NCBI RefSeq assembly: GCF_030812995.1
Contig: NZ_JAUSTT010000010.1
Location: forward strand, 62,001-126,000
Reading direction: 5' to 3'
Length of the DNA stretch: 64,000 bases
Origin: Bacillus chungangensis
Lineage (GTDB): Bacteria > Bacillota > Bacilli > Bacillales > Bacillaceae_C
Shown one piece after another: positions 32,431 to 42,118 of the stretch. How positions within the stretch are numbered: the stretch's first letter is position 1; the number at the start of each line of letters is the position of its first letter. The position numbers and the translations under genes are program-made. Under the pieces are notes generated by a model. The model had not been told where the DNA came from and ran no database searches. It saw only the letters and a program-made list of their open reading frames with translations.

Positions 32431-34683
32431 CTAACAAGCAAAGAAGTTTTGCAAAAGTGAGGTGCATGTTTTTTTGGCCTCGGGTATATCTATTTCTGTG
32501 CCGATACAAGATGGGCAGCCATCTTCACATGGACAATGTACGACAAGGTCATTTGCCATAGCGACTACTTCATCTATACGATGAAATATTTCTTTTGCGA
32601 GGCCAATTCCACCAGGATATCGGTCATACATAAAAATCGTAGGCAGCCCATGATGAACAGCTTTTACTTGTGGGACTACATGTACGTCATTTCGATCACA
32701 CATCACAATAAGTGGAATCACATTTCTAAATAGGTTGGAAATGCCGCCAAGTAATTGTTCAAGTTTTTTAAGTTCAAATTCTTGTACTTTAATAGTAAGC
32801 CAAGTACTGCTCGTATGCAGTTCTTCTTCAGGCAAATGTATGGGACCGGAGCCAATATTCTCGAATGTAGATAATTTTATTTTTTTAAAAATAGTGGCAA
32901 GTGCATTTACAGTAACGTCTCCATAATGAACCGCCACCGTTTCTTTTTCCAGTGATTTATCGATTTCTAGCACTTTTAATTGGACAGCAAGGTTAGCATC
33001 TGTAAAATAATCGACATTTACTTTGCGGACAAACGCTTTTTTCTCTTCCCAATCAAGCAACTCAACTTGATATTGCGTTCCCTCATGTAAATAAATCGCT
33101 TCTTTATGCAGCAGGGTCATTGCACTAAAACGATCCATTTCTCCAATCACCTGATGGCTGCCAGTAATTGTTTGATCAATGATTACAACGTTTTCTTGAG
33201 AAGCTGACCGCAAGCTGATTTGATGTGCAGGAAAAGATTCGTTTGCCCAAAACCATCTATCACTTTTACGATGCAGCACCTTTTCTTCCGTTAAAAAAGT
33301 AAGAATTTCTTCGACGGGTTCATTTCCGAATTGATCCCCAGCTTGAAACGGCAGTTCATATGCAGCACATTTCACGTGATCCACTAAGATAATTAAATTA
33401 TCGGGATTGATGCGGGCAGACTCTGGATTTTTATCAAAAAAGTAAGCCGGATGTTGGACAATATACTGATCAATTGGTGTTGAGGATGCGACCATGATCG
33501 TTAAAGACTCCTCTTGTCTGCGTCCTGCTCTTCCTGCTTGCTGCCATGTACTTGCAATTGTGCCAGGGTATCCTGTCATGATGCAAACTTGTAATTGGCC
33601 GATATCAACCCCTAATTCTAAGGCATTTGTACTGACGACACCAATTATCGAACCTTCTCGCAGTCCTTTTTCAATTTCTCGCCTTTGTTTTGGTAAATAG
33701 CCTCCTCGGTATCCACGAATCGTTGCATTTCCAATATCTTTTTTGATCAAATCCTGCAAATGGCTTAAAATCACCTCTACTCGAACACGACTGCGGGCAA
33801 AAACAATCGTTTGAATATTGTTACGGAGAAATTCTTTTGCTAAACGATTAACCTCTACAGTTGCACTCTTCCTTATGTTCAGAGCGCGATTGACAAGAGG
33901 CGGATTATAAAATACAAAATGCTTTTTGCCTCTAGGAGCACCATTATTAGAAATAAGCGTGATTTCTTCACCAGTTAATTGTTCTGCAAGCTCTTTAGGA
34001 TTTGCAATCGTTGCTGAAGTGCATATAAATGTTGGTTTACTGCCATAAAATGCACAAATTCTTTTTAATCTTCTTATTACATTTGCAACATGGCTTCCAA
34101 ATACTCCTCGATATGTATGCAGTTCATCAATTACAATGTATTTTAAATTCTCAAAGAGTGATATCCATTTTGTATGATGAGGCAAAATCGCTGTATGAAG
34201 CATATCAGGATTTGTAATCACAACATGGCCAGCTTTACGTACAATTTGCCGTATATTAGGAGAAGTATCGCCATCGTACGTATAACTTTTGATGGAAATC
34301 CCCATCTCATTAATTAACTCATTCAAGTCTGATTTCTGATCTTGGGCCAATGCTTTTGTAGGAAATAGATACAGTGCACGGCTTGTCTCGTCCTGAGTGA
34401 TTTCATTCAGAACAGGTAAATGGTAACAAAGCGTTTTTCCAGAAGCTGTTGGGGTAACAGCTGTAACATGTTTCCCTGATGTTGCAGCTTTATAGGCGCT
34501 AAACTGATGTGTATAAAGCGCTTCTACCCCCTTTTTATGTAGAGCTGCTTTTATCCTTTCGTCAAGATCATCTGGAAATGGAACTGTATTTGCAGCTACA
34601 GGTGCAATTTCTCTCCAGTAAACGACATGTTCATCTTGCTTTAACCTCTCTATTAATGTATCTATTCGATCCCTCTTATGCAT
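32431..34683 (-). CDS. mrfA: Mitomycin repair helicase MrfA (YprA)
   Basis: A 750-residue superfamily 2 helicase with Walker A T-P-T-A-S-G-K-T, the DExH box I-D-E-L-H-T-Y and Q-Q-A-G-R-A-G-R. The C-terminal DUF1998-type zinc domain has C-P-C-E-D-G-C-P-S-C. It unwinds DNA for MrfB in repair of mitomycin lesions. The open frame runs to 34779, but those first 32 codons are read through a dispersed repeat and would not be native. GGTGG before ATG 34683 supports the shorter start. Confidence 0.92.
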   Translation of the reverse strand: MHKRDRIDTLIERLKQDEHVVYWREIAPVAANTVPFPDDLDERIKAALHKKGVEALYTHQFSAYKAATSGKHVTAVTPTASGKTLCYHLPVLNEITQDETSRALYLFPTKALAQDQKSDLNELINEMGISIKSYTYDGDTSPNIRQIVRKAGHVVITNPDMLHTAILPHHTKWISLFENLKYIVIDELHTYRGVFGSHVANVIRRLKRICAFYGSKPTFICTSATIANPKELAEQLTGEEITLISNNGAPRGKKHFVFYNPPLVNRALNIRKSATVEVNRLAKEFLRNNIQTIVFARSRVRVEVILSHLQDLIKKDIGNATIRGYRGGYLPKQRREIEKGLREGSIIGVVSTNALELGVDIGQLQVCIMTGYPGTIASTWQQAGRAGRRQEESLTIMVASSTPIDQYIVQHPAYFFDKNPESARINPDNLIILVDHVKCAAYELPFQAGDQFGNEPVEEILTFLTEEKVLHRKSDRWFWANESFPAHQISLRSASQENVVIIDQTITGSHQVIGEMDRFSAMTLLHKEAIYLHEGTQYQVELLDWEEKKAFVRKVNVDYFTDANLAVQLKVLEIDKSLEKETVAVHYGDVTVNALATIFKKIKLSTFENIGSGPIHLPEEELHTSSTWLTIKVQEFELKKLEQLLGGISNLFRNVIPLIVMCDRNDVHVVPQVKAVHHGLPTIFMYDRYPGGIGLAKEIFHRIDEVVAMANDLVVHCPCEDGCPSCIGTEIDIPEAKKTCTSLLQNFFAC

Positions 34684-34729
34684 AAGAACACCACCAACCT
34701 CATTTATCCTACATGAACGATAAAGTGAA

Positions 34730-34974
34730 ACTTCCATCAGTGGAGATCTCTCATACCCTACTGATAAGAAGTAGAACAAAGGCTAAGATCAAAACGTCCT
34801 CGAAAAAAGAGAAAACCGCTTTTTCTTCGTGCGATGCTAATTCAAGAAGTTTTCCTTATCCTGTCAGCCCGATACAATCGGACATTTGACTTTCAGTTAT
34901 CCCACACCTAGCGCTTCTGATTCCTCTTACTCCCCGAGATGGGGGTCTTGACTCGCCAGTTAGATATGTTAAAT
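34730..34974 (+). repeat. ATAAA-bounded dispersed repeat, right edge mutated
   Basis: Starts ATAAAGTGAAACTTCC. The right end reads GTTAGATATGTTAAA in place of GGGATAAA, so the final edge is altered. It sits directly upstream of mrfA and creates a spurious N-terminal extension of that frame. From 34975 to 35172 nothing is recognised. Confidence 0.8.
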
Positions 34975-35172
34975 CGTCAGGATTATTTCCGTTCCTCTCT
35001 ATAACATTAGTATAATAAACATATGTTCGCAGTGCAACGATGCTTACAAGTCTATTTCTAATCTAATGATACTAGCAACCTTACAGAAACAAACGTTTCA
35101 ATTGTTTAAAGAAGATAGCACAAACTATATATTATATATAGACAAGATACTTATTTTTCTATTTTACATAGA

Positions 35173-35583
35173 ATAAAGTGACACTACCATCAATGCAATA
35201 TGGAGAGAATTGCAGCTGACACAAGCGTTCTTAAAAATCTAGCGATGCTTTCCCATCCTGTGTCTTATCAAGCATTGCCCGGACAATCATGATTAGAATG
35301 GCGAATAGTGTGAAATCAGTACGAGTAAATAGGTAGAAGCTTAAACTTTCATCAGCAGCGATTTTTCTTATTAATGAAAAGCGTATCAAGGATAAAAATC
35401 CAGCGTCATTGAACAGAAGTGCACTTTTTCTTCGTATTTCTTTGTCGTATTCCCGAATAGTCGGTTATTTACTAGAGAAAGAGTAACGATATGAGAAATT
35501 AGAAATGTGAATGAAGTTTATTCCTAATTGTTCATATCATTCCAAGTTACTTTCACTCTTGAGGTAGCTTGAAGTGGGATAAA
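35173..35583 (+). repeat. Strongly decayed and expanded copy of the dispersed repeat
   Basis: Edges ATAAAGTGACACTACC and GAAGTGGGATAAA are recognisable, with islands such as CACTTTTTCTTCGT and TTTCCCATCCTG inside. The interior is scrambled and longer (411 bp), possibly two decayed copies joined. Confidence 0.5.
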
Positions 35584-35606
35584 TAACAGAAAAGGAGTGA
35601 TGGGCA

Positions 35607-36074
35607 ATGTCAGAGAACTTGCCAGAAAAAAGACACCCCCCTTCCGAACATGATCTGTTTCAACAATGGAAGGAATCCATCCAGCATTTTTTTGCGGAGC
35701 CTCCGATACGAGGTTTTATGGAAAGTATCGATGATTTTTTTCATGCTCCATTCCTTAATGGATTTCCCGTCGATGTGCAGAATCTTGACGAAAAATATAT
35801 TATTACAGCAAAATTGCCAGGCATCAATAAAGACCAAATTAAAATAGACATTTTTCAAAGATCCGTAGCCATTACCGTCCAACATCGTGAAATAATGACG
35901 AAAAAGGATCAAACAGATACTACCCTTGCAAAAAAACAGTCTTATCAAAAAACTTCTCGTACGATTCCCCTCCACGTGCCTGTTGATGAAAATCGTGCAA
36001 AAGCGAACTATACAAATGGACTGCTTACTTTGGTGTTGCCAAAGTTAAAAGGAAAAAGTATTGACATTTATTAA
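35607..36074 (+). CDS. Hsp20/alpha-crystallin family protein
   Basis: A 155-residue protein with an alpha-crystallin domain at about residues 50-150. The beta strands of the fold are clear (Y-I-I-T-A-K-L-P-G-I, V-A-I-T-V-Q-H), and the C-terminal strand A-N-Y-T-N-G-L-L-T-L-V-L-P-K is the classical G-x-L signature. Small heat-shock proteins bind unfolding proteins; some Bacillus members (CotP) are coat proteins, and no promoter decides between these here. AAAGGAGTGATGG precedes the ATG. Confidence 0.85.
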   Translation: MSENLPEKRHPPSEHDLFQQWKESIQHFFAEPPIRGFMESIDDFFHAPFLNGFPVDVQNLDEKYIITAKLPGINKDQIKIDIFQRSVAITVQHREIMTKKDQTDTTLAKKQSYQKTSRTIPLHVPVDENRAKANYTNGLLTLVLPKLKGKSIDIY

Positions 36075-36085
36075 ACACCTTGCTA

Positions 36086-36127
36086 AAAGAAGGGTGTCCC
36101 TAAATAAAATTGGGACACTCTTTTAAG
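36086..36127 (+). terminator. Intrinsic terminator after the Hsp20 gene
   Basis: AAGAAGGGTGTCCC pairs with GGGACACTCTTTT around an 11-nt loop, ending in TTTT. Confidence 0.75.
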
Positions 36128-36272
36128 TATGTTTACATTCTCCCTGGCCACTTTCATTACTCCAGCCATTAAATATTGTGCTGCTGATTGAAAACAGCTC
36201 CATCGATTCATACAGTGCCATTGTAAAAAGAGAAGGTAGACCCTTATATAACACATACGTTTCGGGCAGCCT

Positions 36273-36773
36273 CTACGTTTTAAAAAGTCCGCCTATCCCT
36301 TTAAATACTGAGGAAACCTGTGTAACAGCATTCATCATTTGGCCTGCAGTATTAGCCATTTTATTAAAATCAATTGTCCCATCTTGTGTTTTAAATGAAT
36401 TCATCACACTGCTCCATCCACTTAATGCTGGCTTCGGAGGATAGTTCGGTTTTGGATACGGATTTATTTGCGGATGATAGAGCTGCTCATTTCCCCCCTT
36501 ATCCATTGGCAGTTTTTTTGTTTGTTGAAGCGGGTTTTGAAAAATGTCAGGTGCAGATAGATGACCATAATGATAAGGCGACGGATTAGGTTGGTAAAAT
36601 TGACCGTTATTAGGTGGCTGCCCAGGTGCTAGATAGCCTTGGTAAGGGGGGTGGATCGGAAATTGTGATGGATAATATGGTGTATGGGGATGAACAATCG
36701 CTGCTTCCTGAGGCCATCGATCCAAAGGTGGGCGCCAATTCCATTGCTGATAATTTATGGGCAGATTATTCAC
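36273..36773 (-). CDS. yppG: Spore coat protein YppG
   Basis: A 166-residue protein. The first 110 residues are extremely rich in Pro, Tyr, Gln and His (H-P-P-Y-Q-G-Y, Q-P-N-P-S-P-Y-H-Y). The C-terminal 45 residues form a compact hydrophobic segment (I-D-F-N-K-M-A-N-T-A-G-Q-M-M-N-A-V) typical of YppG-like proteins. YppG is a mother-cell coat component in B. subtilis. The start is GTG, 8 nt after AAGGAG. A sigma-K-type promoter lies about 35 bp upstream. Confidence 0.87.
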   Translation of the reverse strand: MNNLPINYQQWNWRPPLDRWPQEAAIVHPHTPYYPSQFPIHPPYQGYLAPGQPPNNGQFYQPNPSPYHYGHLSAPDIFQNPLQQTKKLPMDKGGNEQLYHPQINPYPKPNYPPKPALSGWSSVMNSFKTQDGTIDFNKMANTAGQMMNAVTQVSSVFKGIGGLFKT

Positions 36774-36808
36774 TTCCTCAACTCCTTCACTATAAATATC
36801 ACTACTAC

Positions 36809-36835
36809 TAAAATATGTTCCATGAAAAAAAGGGT
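36809..36835 (-). promoter_or_regulatory. Sigma-K-type promoter of yppG
   Basis: On the minus strand AC (36835-36834), 16 bp, CATATTTTA (36817-36809). It fits the consensus and the late-sporulation role of YppG. Confidence 0.6.
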
Positions 36836-36853
36836 GAAAGCCTAAGAGTAAAA

Positions 36854-36936
36854 AACATCTAAAGAGAAAGTTCTATGTAGCTTTACATTGAAAATATTAA
36901 ATATTCATCCCTTTAGATGTTGTTTTATCTTTCTCT
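36854..36936. other. Inverted repeat that could form a pseudoknot, in the yppG/yppF divergent region
   Basis: AACATCTAAAG (36854-36864) pairs perfectly with CTTTAGATGTT (36911-36921). AGAGAAAG (36863-36870), starting inside that loop, is complementary to CTTTCTCT (36929-36936) outside it. The arrangement is interleaved, as in an H-type pseudoknot. No function is known to me. Confidence 0.4.
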
Positions 36937-37074
36937 ACTTTATTTAAGGAACACCATTAACGTAATTTCCCTGAAAAATCAACCCATAATTGTGACGAAA
37001 GTCTAACTTTTCTTAAAAAAAGAAAATAAGTATTTTTATGTTAACATAGGAAAAAGGCAAAGGGGGAAAAAGAA

Positions 37075-37254
37075 ATGAATGTTCACGAACTTAAAGAAAA
37101 ATTTATGCAAAAAAAACAATATGCTGTTGAAAGTTTGAATGAATTATTGGTGTTTGCAAAACAGGCTTATATTCGTAACGAAATCAATGTAAACGAATAT
37201 CGCAGTATTGTTCGTGAGCTTGAATCACAAAAGTCTATCACATCAGCGGAATAA
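37075..37254 (+). CDS. yppF: YppF-like small protein
   Basis: A 59-residue, fully helical, charged protein beginning M-N-V-H-E-L-K-E-K-F and containing A-K-Q-A-Y-I-R-N-E-I-N-V-N-E-Y-R. Size and place between yppG and yppE match B. subtilis YppF. AAAGGGGGAAA precedes the ATG. Function unknown in the family. Next gene yppE is convergent. Confidence 0.78.
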   Translation: MNVHELKEKFMQKKQYAVESLNELLVFAKQAYIRNEINVNEYRSIVRELESQKSITSAE

Positions 37255-37327
37255 TTTTTATTTTTACTATGTTAATGTTAGAAACATAAAAGACAGACTT
37301 TTGCCCTGCCTCCATCAAGAAGTGGGG

Positions 37328-37717
37328 CTACTTTTCCTTATGCAATTCTTCTAATAAGCGCTTAAGAACGTAATCGACAGATCGTACATAATTTTGAAAT
37401 CTTTTTAAGCTTGTTTCCGGGAAAAAACTTTGAACAGCAATCAATTGCATATTTTCCGCTGTATTTTTTAATTGGATTGGATGTAAATGCTTTGGTTGAT
37501 ATTTTTCCACCCACGTTATTGCCATTGGTTCCCATTTCCTACATACTTCTCTCACTTCGGTAACAAAAGGATGCACCTCCTTATAGAAATCAGCCTTTTC
37601 CTTCGTTTCCCTAACGACTTTATTTTTGCTTATCGCATCTTGATTATATTGTATGAGCGCCAATGTATAGTGATATAATGGCTCCTTACTCTTCAATCGC
37701 CTCATCCTTTCTCGCAC
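37328..37717 (-). CDS. yppE: YppE (DUF1798) family protein
   Basis: A 129-residue, mostly helical soluble protein with aromatic-basic segments (H-Y-T-L-A-L-I-Q-Y, W-E-P-M-A-I-T-W-V-E-K-Y). Matches the DUF1798/YppE group by size and position. YppE has a known four-helix structure but no assigned biochemical role. It shares a strand with the 82-residue gene 60 bp upstream. Confidence 0.8.
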   Translation of the reverse strand: MRERMRRLKSKEPLYHYTLALIQYNQDAISKNKVVRETKEKADFYKEVHPFVTEVREVCRKWEPMAITWVEKYQPKHLHPIQLKNTAENMQLIAVQSFFPETSLKRFQNYVRSVDYVLKRLLEELHKEK

Positions 37718-37775
37718 AAAAAAAAGTAGCTGGTCAAGCCACTTTAAAGTTGTATTCTTCTATAGTTTAAAAATA

Positions 37776-38024
37776 TTAGGTGCTAACTTCAAGTCTAACA
37801 TCCCTTCTTCTTACAATTTCCGAACGTTTTGTCATAAAAGAACTTTGCAACAGCGCTTTCTCCAAGGCAGAAATTTGCTTCTCCATTACATAATACCTTT
37901 TCCATTCGTTTATTTGTCTACTCTCCCTCCTGCCAGTGCTCAAAGTTTTCATTTTTGCCTCCACTTCTCCTATCTGCAACTGCATGTTTGTCAATCTACA
38001 AAGCATTTCTTCTTTAGAAATCAA
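37776..38024 (-). CDS. YppD-position small protein
   Basis: An 82-residue, strongly helical, Arg/Glu/Lys-rich protein (T-N-M-Q-L-Q-I-G-E-V-E-A-K-M-K-T-L), likely a short coiled coil. It occupies the place of yppD between yppE and recU, but I cannot confirm homology by eye. AAGGAGGAGAG lies upstream of the ATG. No function proposed. Confidence 0.65.
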   Translation of the reverse strand: MISKEEMLCRLTNMQLQIGEVEAKMKTLSTGRRESRQINEWKRYYVMEKQISALEKALLQSSFMTKRSEIVRRRDVRLEVST

Positions 38025-38125
38025 TAAACTCTCCTCCTTATTTTTCAGCTAGCTACCAACTGCAAATAAGTTTCCAATGGCAAGGTCGATTAAAAGTTAA
38101 TCCATTAATCACTGCAATAAAACAA

Positions 38126-38232
38126 GAAAAGCTTCATTGAAGACATTTCACGAAGAGAAAGTACTTGTTTTTCAAGGACGTTGTGTTCTTAGTTTGAGAT
38201 TCTTTAATAGAAAAAGATAAAAGTTTCACTAT
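38126..38232 (-). repeat. Decayed fragment of the dispersed repeat
   Basis: On the plus strand, TTTTTCAAGGACGTTGTGTTCTTAGTTTGAGAT and AAAGTTTCACTATATC match the reverse complement of the left half of full copies. The rest of 38025-38494 has no recognisable feature except TATAAT at 38466-38471, likely the -10 element of recU. Confidence 0.5.
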
Positions 38233-38494
38233 ATCTCAACATACATATTCGCTTTTCTTTTTGTACAACCTGCTTGCTTGACAAAACTAGAAGCAATTCG
38301 CCAAAGAAAGTGACGCTCCTAATTGTTTCGACAATCTTTAAACGTTAAGCGAACTACTTTCCAAGAAAGGAAATGAAACTTCACAAAACGATTATTCGTC
38401 CAAATAATTGATGTAAACTTCATGGAAATTTTTTAATCACCTAACTTGCTTTTTTTCTGCTATGATATAATTTAGCTTGTGAGGTGGATCATTC

Positions 38495-39103
38495 ATGAGC
38501 TTACATTATCCCAATGGGAAAAAATACATTCCAACAAGGGAAAACAAAACAATATCTTCCACAGCTAGAAACATGTCCTACAGTAATCGCGGCATGATAT
38601 TAGAGGATGATTTAAATGAAACAAATCAGTATTATTTGCAACATGGGATTGCTGTTATTTACAAGAAACCAACGCCTGTACAAATTGTCCATGTTGATTA
38701 CCCGCAAAGAAGCAGTGCGGTAATAAAAGAAGCTTATTTTAAGCAGCCTTCTACAACAGACTATAATGGCGTGTATCAAGGTAAATATATTGATTTTGAA
38801 GCAAAAGAAACAAAAAACAAGACATCTTTTCCTTTAAAAAATTTTCATGCACACCAAATGGAGCATATGAAACAAGTAATAAAACAAGATGGCATTTGCT
38901 TCGTCATTGTCAGGTTTGTGATGTTGGAAGAAATTTATTTACTGGAAGGCAAACATGTCATTGCTTTTTGGGAAAGAATGCAGATGGGTGGACGAAAATC
39001 TATAAAAAAAACAGAGATAGAAACATTAGGGCATCTCATTCCGATTGGATTCCACCCCCGTTTAGATTATTTAAAAATTGTCAAGCAGAAACTTTTCGCT
39101 TAA
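38495..39103 (+). CDS. recU: Holliday junction resolvase RecU
   Basis: A 202-residue structure-specific endonuclease that cuts Holliday junctions during recombination and chromosome segregation. Catalytic residues of the nuclease core are Asp100, Glu102 and Lys104 in K-Y-I-D-F-E-A-K, with the mobile stalk nearby. The N-terminal N-R-G-M-I-L-E segment is family-typical. GAGGTGG precedes the ATG. It lies upstream of ponA as in B. subtilis, although here 415 bp separate the two, so ponA may have its own promoter. Confidence 0.95.
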   Translation: MSLHYPNGKKYIPTRENKTISSTARNMSYSNRGMILEDDLNETNQYYLQHGIAVIYKKPTPVQIVHVDYPQRSSAVIKEAYFKQPSTTDYNGVYQGKYIDFEAKETKNKTSFPLKNFHAHQMEHMKQVIKQDGICFVIVRFVMLEEIYLLEGKHVIAFWERMQMGGRKSIKKTEIETLGHLIPIGFHPRLDYLKIVKQKLFA

Positions 39104-39518
39104 AATAATTTTTGATATTCTTTTAGGCTAGTAAAATTAATAGAATGTCACTAAAGGCTAACGCTTGTAGAAGTAGTTATTCATTGATAATGGGAGAATA
39201 CTAGAGGACAATATCGTTAGATTCGGTACTTTTATACGTTCAAAAAAGTAATGGATGAGCACGTGCATATGAAACACAGCTGTAAAGAGGCTGGGTATAG
39301 ATAACACTTTTCTAGACCAGTCAACAAGAAAGGTAGTTGGTTTTCATTCGTTTAGAAAAACCTTAGCGACCAAAATGTTTCTTGATTAGAATGCTCATTA
39401 TGAAGATTGCAATTCATCTCTGATAACGAGCGAAGACATCGAGGGTTTCAAATAATTGTGAACCACTTAAAGTGGTGATGAGACCTTGATTTGATTTTTT
39501 GAAAGAGAGGAATGCGAG
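39104..39518 (+). other. recU-ponA intergenic region
   Basis: About 415 bp without a convincing gene. A small palindrome, CCACTTAAAGTGG (39461-39473), lies about 45 bp before the ponA start. Some phrases resemble decayed dispersed repeat (GAGCGAAGACATCGAGG), but not enough to assign. Confidence 0.5.
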
Positions 39519-42062
39519 ATGGCTAGTAATTATAAAAGTCGTGAAGAACGCAGACGCCAACAACAAGCAGGGAAATCAAAAAAGAAAAAAAGAACGAAGG
39601 CAGGAACAATTTTTAAAAGAATTTTTCTAACCGTTTTTTTTCTTGGATTAGCGTGCTTTCTTTCTGGAATTGGATTGTTCGCTTATTACGCAAGCAGTGC
39701 ACCTAAACTAGACGATGCACTACTGATAGATCCTGTCTCTTCTGAGCTTTACGATAAAGACGGAGAATTGTTCACTGTCCTAGCAATTGAAAACCGCGAC
39801 TATATTGAATATGATCAAATTCCGAAATTACTTGAGGATGCAGTGCTTGCTACTGAAGATTCTCGTTTTTACAAACATAACGGCCTCGATATCATTCGTT
39901 TTGCCGGGGCTGTGCTTGCTAATATTACACGCGGATACGGATCTGAAGGTGCTAGTACACTAACGCAACAAGTAATAAAAAATTCTTTCTTGGATCCAGA
40001 AAAAACATTGAAACGCAAAGCCCAGGAAGCATGGCTGGCATTTCAATTAGAGAGGAAATATACGAAGGAAGAAATTTTTGAAATGTACGTTAACAAAATA
40101 TTGATGTCCGGTAATATATATGGAATGGAGACTGCTGCCAAGTATTTTTATGGAAGGGAACTGAAAGATCTAGAACTTCATGAGATTGCCCAAATAGCCG
40201 GAATGCCGCAAAGTCCAAATAGATATAACCCTTTTAAAAATCCAGAGAATGCTGAAAAACGCAGGAATATTGTACTGTCATTAATGTATAAGCATAAAAA
40301 GATCACAAAAGAAGAGATGGAAAAAGCGAAACAAATTCCTGTAGAACAAACACTATTAAGTGAAGATCAACGAAAAGGGACTCCATACAAATATGACTCC
40401 TTCGTCGATCATGTTATTCACGAAGTAGAAAAATCAGGGAAATATAATGTTTATAGTGATGGATTAAAAATTTATACAACGCTTGATCAGAATGCCCAAC
40501 AATATACCGAAGAAATGCTGAACTCTAATGAGATCGTGGCATTCCCTGACGATGAATTTCAGGCGGGTATTGCGCTCATCGAAACGGGAACAGGAGAAAT
40601 TCGCGCTCTAGGGGGCGGACGAAATCAAGAAGTAAAAAGAGGGTTTAATTATGCAACTGATCTAAAAAGCCGTCAGCTTGGTTCGACAGTGAAGCCATTG
40701 TTAGACTATGGGCCAGCAATTGAACATTTAAAATGGTCTACAGGCCAGCGGATCGTAGATGAACCGTATACTTATTCTGATGGGACTAAGATCAATAACC
40801 ATGACAACAAGTCTCAAGGTCCAATGTCAATTCGTGAAGCATTATATAAATCAAGAAATATTCCTGCCTTAAAGGCGTTTCAAGAAGTTGGGCCTGAAAA
40901 AGCGAAAGATTTTGCTGCCAACATTGGTATTCACTTTAAAAACATGTATGAATCCTATTCCATTGGTGGTGGAGAAGGCGCTTCGCCGCTAGAGTTGGCA
41001 GGGGCATATGCAGCATTCGGAAATAATGGGATTTATACAGAGCCGCATGCGGTTGTAAAAATTGTTCTTCGAGATGGTGAAACAGAAATTAAAACAGCGC
41101 CAGAAGCAAAAAGTGCTATGAAAGATTATACAGCTTATATGGTTACCGACATGTTAAAAGATGTTTTAACAAAAGGTACAGGTAAAACAGCGAATGTACC
41201 TGGACTCCATATTGCAGGCAAAACGGGAACGACTAATTACACTACAAAAGAAAAAAAAGAATACAATATTCAAAATGGAGATGTTCCTGATTCATGGTTT
41301 GCAGGCTATAATACAAACTATACAGCAGCGATTTGGACTGGGTATGATAAGAAAGCAACACCAATAAAATCAAAGGATCAAAAAATTGCTCAGCAACTCT
41401 TTAAAAATTTATTTAGTCACATTTCACAAAATATCGAAACACGTGATTTTAAAATGCCAAAAAGTGTTGTTGAAGTCCCTATTGAAATTGGAACTGATCC
41501 ACCTAAAAAACCAAGTGACTATACACCAAAAGACCGCATTTCTACCGAACTATTTGTAAAAGGAACAGAACCAACAGCCGTATCGGAAACATTTGAAACG
41601 TTGGAAGCACCGTCAAATGTCACTGCTACTTTTGATGAAGAACGTGAGGAAATTACGTTAGAATGGAGCCATCCAGATGAAGGCGATATTGAGTTCGAAG
41701 TTAGTGGAACCGTTGATGGTACAGAATTGCCGGAAATAGGAAGAACAAGCGATACATCTATCGTATTTACTAGCATAGAAAGAGGCAGTACCTATACCTT
41801 TACAGTTGCTGCTATTGATGGCGATATGCAAAGCGATCCAGCTAGTACAAGTATTACAATTCCTTTGATTGAAGATGATGAGGGAGAAGAAGAAACAGAT
41901 GATGAAACAATAGAGGTGCCTGAAGGTCCGCCTATTACTAGACCTGAAGATGAAGAAGAACAAAATACTGGTAATGATAATGAGGGAAATAATGGCGATC
42001 AAGAAGATGGTTCTTCTAATATAGAAGATACTCCTTCAGGAGAAACAGAAAACAACGAATAG
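39519..42062 (+). CDS. ponA: Class A penicillin-binding protein 1A/1B (PonA)
   Basis: An 847-residue bifunctional peptidoglycan synthase. Order of parts: short Lys/Arg-rich cytoplasmic tail, one membrane helix at about 31-54, glycosyltransferase domain (T-E-D-S-R-F-Y-K-H-N-G near 110, then G-A-S-T-L-T-Q-Q), and transpeptidase domain with the active serine in G-S-T-V-K-P near 388, S-R-N and K-T-G-T-T near 566. A fibronectin type III-like domain follows at about 690-790, then an acidic Glu/Asp/Asn tail. It polymerises and cross-links the wall at the cell surface. Confidence 0.96.
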   Translation: MASNYKSREERRRQQQAGKSKKKKRTKAGTIFKRIFLTVFFLGLACFLSGIGLFAYYASSAPKLDDALLIDPVSSELYDKDGELFTVLAIENRDYIEYDQIPKLLEDAVLATEDSRFYKHNGLDIIRFAGAVLANITRGYGSEGASTLTQQVIKNSFLDPEKTLKRKAQEAWLAFQLERKYTKEEIFEMYVNKILMSGNIYGMETAAKYFYGRELKDLELHEIAQIAGMPQSPNRYNPFKNPENAEKRRNIVLSLMYKHKKITKEEMEKAKQIPVEQTLLSEDQRKGTPYKYDSFVDHVIHEVEKSGKYNVYSDGLKIYTTLDQNAQQYTEEMLNSNEIVAFPDDEFQAGIALIETGTGEIRALGGGRNQEVKRGFNYATDLKSRQLGSTVKPLLDYGPAIEHLKWSTGQRIVDEPYTYSDGTKINNHDNKSQGPMSIREALYKSRNIPALKAFQEVGPEKAKDFAANIGIHFKNMYESYSIGGGEGASPLELAGAYAAFGNNGIYTEPHAVVKIVLRDGETEIKTAPEAKSAMKDYTAYMVTDMLKDVLTKGTGKTANVPGLHIAGKTGTTNYTTKEKKEYNIQNGDVPDSWFAGYNTNYTAAIWTGYDKKATPIKSKDQKIAQQLFKNLFSHISQNIETRDFKMPKSVVEVPIEIGTDPPKKPSDYTPKDRISTELFVKGTEPTAVSETFETLEAPSNVTATFDEEREEITLEWSHPDEGDIEFEVSGTVDGTELPEIGRTSDTSIVFTSIERGSTYTFTVAAIDGDMQSDPASTSITIPLIEDDEGEEETDDETIEVPEGPPITRPEDEEEQNTGNDNEGNNGDQEDGSSNIEDTPSGETENNE

Positions 42063-42078
42063 CAGCTTTATTGAATAC

Positions 42079-42118
42079 AAAAAGCCGTAAACACTGAATA
42101 GTGCTACGGCTTTTTGTT
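42079..42118. terminator. Convergent terminator between ponA and ypoC
   Basis: AAAAAGCCGTA pairs with TACGGCTTTTT, and both strands end in T/A runs, so it can serve both genes. It overlaps the last codons of ypoC. Confidence 0.8.

Noticed and set aside
34684-34779. N-terminal extension of mrfA
   Set aside because: The extra 32 codons are read through a dispersed repeat and lack a ribosome site; ATG 34683 is better.
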